A DNA stretch of 64,000 nt. It comes from Brassica napus. Taxonomy: Eukaryota > Streptophyta > Magnoliopsida > Brassicales > Brassicaceae. Location of the stretch: contig NC_063439.1 in assembly GCF_020379485.1 (NCBI RefSeq), positions 16,435,188 to 16,499,187 on the forward strand, in the 5' to 3' direction. How positions within the stretch are numbered: the first letter of the stretch is position 1; every line of letters starts with the position of its first letter. The position numbers and the translations under genes were made by a program. The notes under the pieces were generated by a model. It worked only from the letters and a program-made list of their open reading frames with translations, was not told where the DNA came from and did no database searches. Of the stretch, positions 56,701-64,000 are shown piece by piece.

Positions 56701-59609
56701 CGCCCCAAATTAAGTTTGGGAGAGGTCTGCCACATAGGAATCATTTTTCATTTAGAAAAGATAATGTTGTTGATAATGATCAAAACATTCATATTTTGTC
56801 AATGCTTAAACGCTAGTTGTAAAAAGATTGACCATACAAAAACAATGAGAATTTTCAGACCAATATGACTGAAACTAACATGTGTATTGTAGTTTATAAA
56901 GTCAATATGGTTGAAAATAATCATATAATGGTTTTGATGGCACAAATAATATCTTGTGTATATTTGTTAAAAAAAGCAAAATATGTGTTTGGAAAAGATC
57001 CAAAACATACAAATTAGATTTATAAATCAACTTGAGAGAACTATGAAAATAGTTGTATGAAAATGTGAATTTCTAAAAATGAAATATATTTTTAGAGAAA
57101 ATTGTGATAATTTTCGAAAATGCTTTTTATTTATTTAAATCTAAAAGAGTTGTAGATCAATCCTTCTAAACTCTTAAGAGATGTTAAATGTAAATGTACA
57201 TTTTTTTGAGTTATCTCAAGAAATGTGGGGGAAGCTTTGCTTACCATATAAAGTTGTTGGCAAAAGGCCAAATGAACTTAGTGATAGTTATCACAATATA
57301 TTTTTTTTTATTAAAAAAAAAACAAACTAGTGTCATACACTGAGTTTTGTGTATAATGGTTAATTGTATCTTGAATAAAAGATGACAAAAATCATTAGAC
57401 AATTGATCTCGACTAATCTCAAGAGATTATGTTCACTATGGTGACAACCTAGGATCCTTTAATTAAAGGTGTGTCATGAGATCAAATTGTTATATCATCA
57501 AAAGGAATGGGTCGCCTGTGAATTAAGATGAGGTTTCGCGGTAACTCTACCTAACTGACTGGAGATCCCAAGAAATAGGTTCAAGGAGACAACTAAGTGA
57601 AACTAAGTCTGCCCAAAGCACTGTAAGACTTCGGTCTATACCCAATTCCTATGATGATTAAACAGTGCTACATGTAAGGAATACAGGATAAGCATTAGCT
57701 TTTAATGATTTGTGTCCATAGCTTTAAGATATGAATGGAGTAGTACATGATACTCCTCTAAACAAAGTTAATGGCAAATCACCTTGTGAGTGTGAAATGG
57801 GGCCGTTTCTAGGAGAATGAAGGAAAGGCTATATTCTCCAAGTTCACTCATGATTAACCAAGACTGTTCACGGCCAAAATGAACACAATAGAGAACCTAA
57901 TTCTGTGAGAGAATGAAGCTGTGTTATGGCTATTGTCTAGGTTTACACCAAAGCCCGGGAGGTTCAAGACATCATGGCCACCTCCTGGCCGAGTAAATCC
58001 GATAGCTATTAACAATGACTGGTTCAAGGCTGAAAAATTGCTACCAACTCATCATGCAGTGGATTTTTCGTTTGTACTCTCAAAAGTCCTTAGTTAGGTC
58101 TTGTCGAGTCTTGTCTAGGAAGTTGAGTCTTGTCTAGAAAGTCTGTCGAGTCGTCTAGTGTCTAGAGTCATTTCTATTCATGTGGGGGATTGTTGGAACT
58201 ATTTTTTGAACATTATGAATAATGTATTCATATGTCAAAAAATAAGTTTTATTTGAATGAGAAATGGAAGTCTAATGTGTGTGATTTGAAAAACTTATAT
58301 AAAGTAGCAAATACACACATTGGATATTTGAAATTGGATTTGGGTTTTTTGATTTGTTAGTTGGACTTCATGTTCATTGACTTAATCTTATAAACCAAAT
58401 ATATGTTGATCTTTTATATTGATAAAATATAAAAAAGAAATCCATTTTAAAGTATATTATTTTGTTTGAATTGGTCAAAACAATAATAATTTTATTCTTT
58501 AATTTCTTGGTCAAAATGTGGAATAAATTCACATAATAATGACAAGAATTAAAAACTCCATTAGTGCACTATGGAGGTTTCATTTTTGTGTTGAAAAATG
58601 AAACTTGTGCTTCTCATTATATTTCTATATAAAGGCTTGTGAGCCATTTAGAAAATACACACATTCATACAATCAAGAAACATTTCTCCCACTCAGAATA
58701 GTTATGCTAGTATTTTTTTTTATTTTGAGTCTGAGAGTACATCACAGAAATAGGTTCGATAGATTCTGTTTTTCGGTGATGGTAAACAGAAACAATGCTG
58801 CAGTTGTATCTTGGGAATCTGAGCGCCATAAAACCGTCACACTACGGGGCGTTTAAAGATTTAAGGAAAGAGATTATCTATCTCGACTCTGCAATTCTTC
58901 TTTATTTTTATATTTTGGTATTGAAACTTTAGTTTATGTTCTTATTATTCTTTACAAATATCAGTTGTCCTATGGTAGTAAAATAAGGTTCCTACAAATA
59001 CAAGAAACTAGCATTCACAGGCAAAGTTACTAACTCAGGTAGAAGGTTCTGTATAGCTAATCAAGAATCAAGAAGCAACGCTTAATGAAAGAAGTAGTTT
59101 ACCTTGAAGACCTTAAGCAACTCGAGGATCCCAAGAACAACGTCGTTGACGTAGCCAAAGCCACAAGCCTTATCTATCTTGGCACGGTGCATCCCGCCGG
59201 ACCAATTGATGGCGATATCAGCTTCGTGTCGGTTCAGTTTCTCGGCGGCGGAAATAGAACCACCGGCGTAGAGACGGCAATATGGGAAGAGGCCACTGAA
59301 GACAGGGGAGTCCCACGCGTCTAAGTTGAAGCGCTTGAAGGAAGGATCCGTCGCGGTTTTCAACCTAGCCGACTCCGGCGTGACTGAGCGGAGGAATGAT
59401 ATGTACTCCGGCGAGTGGAATTTAGTGAAATCTGAATGGTGGGCAGCGCGAGGGCGGATGATATCCATGTAGCGAGGGAGGTAATAGCTGCGGATGAGCT
59501 TGTGAGTCGTACGGATCTGTTGGGATTCCATACCGTCGCCGATGTATGGCTCGTAGTAGTAGCTCACGCGCCGTTTCCTTCCGTCGGGACCCGAAGCCAA
59601 GCTCGCCAT
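53723..59609 (-). CDS. HDA7-like: Class I (RPD3-type) histone deacetylase homologue, HDA6/HDA7-like, catalytic residues lost
   Basis: Five minus-strand exons: 59609-59103, 54716-54279, 54183-54041, 53938-53848, 53749-53723. Phases agree and no stop interrupts, giving 401 aa. Start MASLASGPDGRKRRVSYYYE is that of the HDA6/HDA7 group. Family motifs remain: YAGGSISAAEKLNR, AINWSGG, SLNAPLKNGLDDASF, ADS-like PDSLSGD, NVARCWCYE and PMENLNTDGDI. Critical positions are altered: the His-His pair is His-Arg (GGMHRAK); the zinc-binding DIDIHHGDG is DIGYYHGEA, losing one Asp and one His ligand; the transition-state Tyr of GGGGYT is His (GGQGHT); and the YYYGQGHPMKPHR loop is deleted to GMESQQ. Only the second zinc Asp (PDSL) survives. 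It should have no deacetylase activity; a binding or dominant-negative role is possible. Intron 1 (4386 bp) carries an LTR retrotransposon. Arabidopsis HDA7 shows similar but milder erosion (from memory). Confidence 0.85.
55073..55878 (+). repeat. 5' LTR
   Basis: 806 bp, TG...CA ends. TATA box CTATATAAAGG at about 55508-55518, so transcription would begin near 55540 and point against the HDAC gene. The 83-aa frame at 55487-55738 recurs unchanged in the other LTR and is not considered a gene. Confidence 0.95.
55508..55518 (+). promoter_or_regulatory. TATA box of the LTR promoter
   Basis: CTATATAAAGG, about 435 bp into the LTR, the expected position for the U3/R boundary. An identical copy lies at 58626-58636 in the 3' LTR. 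Confidence 0.6.
58181..58190 (+). other. Polypurine tract
   Basis: TGTGGGGGAT directly abuts the 3' LTR start TGTTGG at 58191, the position required for plus-strand priming. Confidence 0.8.
58191..58996 (+). repeat. 3' LTR
   Basis: 806 bp, same ends as the 5' LTR and one observed substitution relative to it. Followed by the target duplication AATAC. Confidence 0.95.
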
Positions 59610-59728
59610 CTTCTTTCTCTTTCTATTTCTCTGCGTTTTTCTTTTCCGCCAAAAAGCGACAAAGATTGATTTCATATTGCACTAGGAGTTAACCCCCGCG
59701 CCTGGCTATTTTTTTCAAATATTATCCA
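59610..59728. other. HDAC gene leader and promoter side
   Basis: Pyrimidine-rich leader on the minus strand. A Helitron inserted at 59728 lies only about 120 bp upstream of the start codon, so the original promoter is displaced or replaced. Confidence 0.5.
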
Positions 59729-60872
59729 TCTATACTATTAAAAGGGAAGAAGTTTTAAAAAATCTACATATGAAAAGTTGTTGGACCCTTTCATTAGACT
59801 TAACTATTTTTTTGGTCTCACCTTATATTTCTCTAACTATACAATAGTCAATTACCTTATATTTCTCTAACTATGCAATAATCAATTACCTTATATTTCT
59901 CTAATTTAGTTTAACAATATATTCTAAATATATATATTCTAAATATATTGTTATGATGATTTTTGATAAGAATATATTATAGATGCGATTGAAAATTTAT
60001 ATTATTAAAAGAAAATATTTATAAAAGAATTTATAACATCTATATAAAACTCTTTATTTTTTATCCTGCCATTAACTACAATAACTATAAATAATTTAAA
60101 TAATTTAAATAAATCTTATTATTATTTCTCATTTTGTATGATACACTTCTCTAATTATTTTTCTTATTATCATCCAATGTTATTGTTGTTATTCAATAAC
60201 GTTATATACATCATATATTATGTTCAAAGATGGATATATAATATTTATATATCAATTATTAAAATGGAAGCATATATCATACATCATATTATATCATGTC
60301 ATCTAACATTATATAATTCTAAATATTTACAAAATCAAATTTAATAAAAAACACTTTAGCAAATCATTTGTTAAAACAAAATTATATATATTTACGTTAA
60401 ATTATTTTTTATTACATTAATATATTAGAAGTTTCATTCATCTCTTAAAATATTATTGAAGATTATTTTTTCCTACCATGTAAACCAAATGCCGGGTCAC
60501 ACTTGATTGCATGTCTTTTCGAAGCTTGCATGCTTTAAATTAACGAGTTTTCATTAAATCTAAACCAGCTTATGTACAAGTCATCGTGTTTACTGGTTCG
60601 ACGACGGGTCCAAACTTGATATAAAAGTATTGTTCTCATCTAATTGAAAATAATTTATTTTAAAATAATAGACGCATTGAGTCTGATCAATCAATATTTT
60701 TTTTTTAAAAGTAATCAAACGATTAAAAATATAATTACATAATAATAAATTTTTTTGACATAATAAATTTTGTAACATAATAATGTATAACAAGACTAAA
60801 ACACTAATTCATATCATATATTTTTATCAACTGAAAAATAACCCGCGCTTTTAAGCGCGGGTCAAAATCTAG
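59729..60872 (+). mobile_element. Short non-autonomous Helitron, 1144 bp
   Basis: 5' end TCTATACTATTAAAAGGG preceded by A (59728). 3' end is a perfect 22-nt palindromic hairpin (ACCCGCGCTT/AAGCGCGGGT, 60841-60862), then CAAAATCTAG ending at 60872 and followed by T. AT-rich, no ORF. All structural criteria of a Helitron are met. Confidence 0.85.
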
Positions 60873-60873
60873 T

Positions 60874-61094
60874 ATAGTTATTATTTTGAACTTTGTATTC
60901 TGAACAACAACAAATTCTGAATTATATGTTTGTGTGAATACATATTTCCTTAAAAGCAAAAAAAATATATATATTTAATGTAATATTTTTTTTTCTTATA
61001 TACTATATTGACTTAAGGAAATATGTATTCACACAAACATACAATTCAGAATTTGTTGTTGTTCAGAATACAATGTTCAAAAAAAAATAACTAT
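60874..61094. mobile_element. Foldback/MITE-like inverted repeat
   Basis: Arms of about 80 bp, 60874-60953 and 61013-61094, are nearly perfect reverse complements (GTATTCTGAACAACAACAAA against TTTGTTGTTGTTCAGAATAC) around an AT-rich loop of about 60 bp. The outermost bases read TATAGTTAT ... ATAACTATA. It sits directly at the end of the preceding Helitron. Confidence 0.8.
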
Positions 61095-61121
61095 ATGGTT
61101 AACATTTGAAAATAAAAATTG

Positions 61122-61151
61122 TCCCCGCACGTAACGCGGGTTAACTCCTAG
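61122..61151 (+). mobile_element. Second Helitron 3' end
   Basis: Hairpin CCCGC-ACGTAAC-GCGGG (61124-61140), then TTAACTCCTAG, followed by T. It has no independent 5' end nearby; it may be the end of an older Helitron into which the 59729-60872 copy and the foldback element inserted. Confidence 0.6.
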
Positions 61152-62285
61152 TCTATAACAATAAAGTTATCTTTTATCCCTTCTCCGGCCTCCACATCAT
61201 CAAAGAAATAGGGGTATTTTTTGACACTTGGCATCATATTTGTAACTTTCTCGAGCTGCTTTCGGATCTATTGATAAATGAACTGGGTTTATTATTGGTT
61301 CATGCTATGGGCTCATATTTTTTTGTGAGGCCTAAAAGTCATTAGGGTATGCTTCCTTCCCGCTGGTAGCGCTCCAGCTTGGCTGTGCTTCTTCAAATCT
61401 CACCACCTCCGAACTACGCCTCGCCTCTGTAACACAGCTTCCGTTTTTGTGTGTCTATACCACTTCTCCCACTTTCTCGCATTTACTCCGTTAAACCATC
61501 CTTCCATTACGTCTACCTCTCCACTCTCTCGCGTCCTGATCAGCCCGATACGACGGAGAACGCCGTCAATCTTCGCTGCCAAGATTTTACTGTTCCGCTT
61601 CCTCTCCCTTTGATGTGTTTAAGAAATGTATACACTAATGGTTTTCAATCAACATACTCACTACATCATCTTAAATGCCTTTTTATTTCTTATCAAGCTC
61701 TCTTGGGGACTATATATATAGAAGATGAGAGAACTTTCATGCACATCATCTTCGTCCTTTCAGATTACTGAAACCAGTCAGCGTAAGAGACCTCCGAAAA
61801 TGATCACAGATCTTCTTTATTTTTTTTCCTTATCCACCAATATTTTGCAATTAGGAATTGAGAATTAAAATAATTCTTTTGGCTATTTGTTTCATCATAA
61901 CTTTTTTGAACACGTTCTTAACCAAAATCTATTGTTCTTTGTCAGGGAAACAAAGTTTGTCAAACTAAGATCTGCGCAAAAGTTCCTCCAATGAAAAATT
62001 CTTATGGTAAAATTTATGTGTGATTATTTTCCAATATGATGTGCTCTTCTCATGAATTAGGTTTGTGATTCTTAGCTTTTGTACTCGAACTGGTTTTGTG
62101 AAGGGTTTCTTCCAACTAATAGTTGCCAAGTTACAATCTTTCCGAATGAGGGGTAACCATCCCTACATCAAAATATCAGTAACTTTTTCTTCCTCATCTC
62201 TCAATCTGCAGTTTGGATTTAAAAGACAATGTTTGTGTCATTCTGATTGGTTTGTAGCCTGATAATTGCATCTTGAACAACAAAG
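61152..62285 (+). mobile_element. Helitron-like 5' end and following unclassified sequence
   Basis: TCTATAACAATAAAGTTATC starts at the base after the previous CTAG. The GC-richer 61360-61620 may be captured exon sequence (short frames on both strands, no family recognised). 61620-62280 is AT-rich. No 3' hairpin/CTAG was found before the copia relic. Confidence 0.35.
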
Positions 62286-62289
62286 AAAC

Positions 62290-62990
62290 AGCTATGGTAT
62301 AGAACCATCAATTTTAGAAGGATACATTGACGCTAACTGGATATCAGATTCTAAAAACTCAACATCCACAAGTGGATATGTTTTTACACTAGGAGGAGCA
62401 GCAATATCATAGAAATCTACACAACAAACAGTGTTAGCCAGATCCACCATAGAATCTGAGTTCATAGCCTTAGACAAAGCAGCTGAAGAAGCTGATAGTC
62501 AATCGGCTAAAGCTCGGGCTCGGAATAAACTTTACAATGGTAAATCTCGTCACATCAGAAGACGACATAAAACCATTAGACAACTTATCTCAACTGGTGT
62601 AATCACAATAGACTACATAAATCGACTGACAACCTAGCGGATCCATTTACTAAAGGTTTGCCACGAGATGTTGTTGCTAAATCATCAAAAAGAATAGGTT
62701 TAAAGCTTATAACGAATGAAGATGTTTGATTGCAACCCTACCTATCATGATTGGAGATCCAAGACGTAGGTTCAAAGGGAAAACAAAATCAAACAGAATC
62801 TAACCAAAGCACTTGAGACAAAGTAGTTTCTTCCCAACTCTTAAGATGATAAAAGTGCTAACTAATATGAGAAGGATAAGCATAAGCTTTTACTGATTCC
62901 ATAGCTTCTAAAGAGGAGTATTACTCAATACTTATCATGTTCAATCACCTAATGAATTTCAAATGGGGTCGTTTCTAGGAGAATGATAAT
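62290..62990 (+). pseudogene. Ty1/copia RNase H relic and post-pol region
   Basis: [20 protein letters not shown] then [17 protein letters not shown], a TAG replacing the usual Trp, then KSTQQTVLARSTIESEFIAL: the C-terminal RNase H of copia pol. A deletion after AAEEA joins it to DSQSAKARARNKLYNGKSRH then IRRRHKTIRQLIST, ending at about 62640. 62640-62990 matches the internal region of the LTR element in the HDAC intron (57430-57830), so the two belong to one superfamily lineage. Non-functional. Confidence 0.8.
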
Positions 62991-63042
62991 GTTATGTGTG
63001 AAATGAGGAACATCCCACATCGGGGAAAACAAGCTTGGGGAG

Positions 63043-63077
<35 letters not shown>

Positions 63078-64000
63078 CCCACCCTTGTCTTGGATTAAAC
63101 GGCTCAGAGGAAGAGAGAGTTTCTGACGCGCGCCGTCGCCGCCGTCCGGGCGGTTTGGCGTGGGCGTGGGCTTGGGCTTGGGTCTTGGTGGTTAGCCTCC
63201 GGCCGAATAAGATTATTTTTGGACCAAGTTAAGCTCAACTTTTTGCCATTTAATTCCCAAAAAACAGCATGCATTTTATTTTGAACAAAACATAGTTCGT
63301 TTAAAAACAACACATTGTCTCTCTTCTTTACGATAAGTTTAAACGAGAAAAGATCTTGCGGAGGAAGTTTCGTACCGCCTCACCTCCGAGATCCTCGGTA
63401 GATTTCCCCCAACGTGCGCACGTGTTGCATTAGTTACGGAAAGTGGCTCATCTTCTCCTCTTTAAAAACTTGTCTCCTCCTTCATTTCTCATTACGTTTT
63501 TCACAGCAAAAATACCAGGAAAACTCCAAAGCGTAAGTCAAGAGAGCGTTACATAGATATTAGTTCGTTAGGGCATTCACGAGTGAAGCATTAATAGTCT
63601 CCCATGGTTTTATCCTGGAAATCGATATTCGTATAGTTCTGTCTCACTACGGAGCGAATATTAAGAGTTAAGGAAAGAGATTGTATCTCGACTCCATGTC
63701 CGTTTCTGAAAACGGTTTTCTTCTCAGTTGCTATTCGAGTTGAAGAATCGTTTCTTTCCTTAATATCTTAACTCTGAATTGCTTCTGTTCGTAAGCGTTT
63801 ATCGGATTGAAAAAATGTTTTATTAAACGGTTTATTCAAGGATTTGTAAACGGTTCTAGAACGGTGTTTGCGATTTGCTTTATAGTACTCCAGCAAAACG
63901 TATCTTATTTATTTCATAACGATTTGCGGATTGCTTTGTAGCATTATCGCGAAACGTTTTTGATACATTCTTAAAACGTTATTAAAAATGATTCGTTTCC
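62991..64000 (+). mobile_element. LTR-like sequence of the related copia element (runs off the window)
   Basis: CACTACGGAGCGAATATTAA followed by AGTTAAGGAAAGAGATTGT (63642-63684) corresponds to CACTACGGGGCGTTTAAAG / TTTAAGGAAAGAGATTATC in the 806-bp LTR, so this is a diverged relative. A TA microsatellite lies at about 63044-63076. A TATA-like CTCTTTAAAAACTTG is at about 63460. The LTR end lies beyond the window or cannot be recognised. Confidence 0.45.

Larger units (their letters stand above)
55073..58996 (+). mobile_element. LTR retrotransposon (copia-derived, non-autonomous), 3924 bp, TSD AATAC
   Basis: LTRs 55073-55878 and 58191-58996, both 806 bp, bounded by TGTTGG ... CCTACA. The 5-bp duplication AATAC is at 55068-55072 and 58997-59001. 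Reading the pair side by side I found a single difference (A at 55325, C at 58443). The internal 2312 bp has no gag or pol ORF. 57360-57530 aligns with the end of the copia RNase H gene at 62550-62700 (ACAACCTAGGATCC / ACAACCTAGCGGATCC; TCATCAAAAGGAATGGG / TCATCAAAAAGAATAGG) but is full of stops. A purine tract TGTGGGGGAT ends at 58190. No standard Met-tRNA binding site follows the 5' LTR. Recent insertion into intron 1 of the HDAC gene, antisense to it. Confidence 0.95.
54835..59095. repeat. Intronic tandem repeat of about 75 bp, split by the LTR element
   Basis: Copies at 54835-54922, 54923-54999, 55000-55072 and, after the retrotransposon, about 59022-59095. Consensus parts: GCAAAGTTACTAACTCAGGT, AGAAGGTTCTCTTTAGCT, AAGAATCAAGAATCAACGC. 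The LTR element inserted within the array, at the end of the third copy (TSD AATAC). Confidence 0.85.

Noticed and set aside
59085..59669. Plus-strand frames of 77-79 aa
   Set aside because: Antisense to HDAC exon 1.
63035..63232. 65-aa frame starting in a TA microsatellite
   Set aside because: An Ile/Tyr run from the microsatellite followed by GC-rich LTR-like sequence; no support as a gene.
1..64000. tRNA or rRNA genes
   Set aside because: I saw no convincing tRNA A/B boxes with a foldable cloverleaf and no rRNA-like sequence; by-eye inspection cannot exclude a degenerate tRNA-derived SINE.

Overview
This is plant nuclear DNA from a Brassicaceae genome, most likely Brassica or a close relative. 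The evidence is multi-exon genes with GT-AG introns and Arabidopsis-like proteins, AT-rich intergenic DNA, and dense nested plant transposons (CACTA, hAT, Helitron, Athila-like gypsy, copia, PIF/Harbinger). No operons, CRISPR arrays or bacterial signals are present.

Ordinary host genes. Three complete, apparently intact genes could be spliced by hand with every exon phase agreeing: a PH-RCC1-FYVE protein (+, 7825-11279, 957 aa), a half-size ABCA transporter (+, 34660-39191, 17 exons, 931 aa) and the retromer subunit VPS29 (-, 39623-40430, 190 aa). From memory, Arabidopsis chromosome 3 carries relatives in the same order (RCC1 family around At3g47660, the ABCA cluster At3g47730-47790, VPS29/MAG1 At3g47810), so this looks like a collinear block swollen by transposons. 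A fourth gene (-, 53723-59609, 401 aa) is an HDA6/HDA7-like class I histone deacetylase. It is open throughout but has lost most catalytic residues and carries a 3.9 kb LTR retrotransposon in intron 1.

Layout. 1-7290: wreckage of a coiled-coil transposon protein (two copies), an Athila-like integrase end, a Harbinger-type Myb/NAM-associated pseudogene and a hAT relic. 7300-11280: PH-RCC1-FYVE gene. 11860-16056: a coding-free element built of GACGACTT/AAGTCGTC repeats, including a palindrome of about 840 bp. 17176-26240: a LINE ORF1-like pseudogene split by a complete CACTA element (18164-26019, TSD GAT). 27100-32800: a reverse-strand copia relic whose LTR is split by a hAT element (28662-32409, TSD AGTAAGAC). 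33123-34056: a TIR element. 34660-40430: ABCA and VPS29. 40890-53366: a Helitron complex with repeated 5' ends, an RPA1-like gene that has suffered an inversion, and captured host gene fragments (TORTIFOLIA1-like, DEAD-box helicase, U-box/ARM). 53723-59609: HDAC gene. 59729-61152: short Helitron, foldback element and further Helitron ends. 62290-64000: a copia RNase H relic related to the retrotransposon in the HDAC intron, and LTR-like sequence running off the window.

The host genes do not form one pathway; they share a neighbourhood. The main biology is transposon nesting (readable from exact target-site duplications), Helitron gene capture, and decay of an HDAC-family enzyme. Nothing here clearly amounts to an unknown molecular system. 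The best candidates for a second look are the giant palindrome element, the pseudo-HDAC and the chimeric Helitron.
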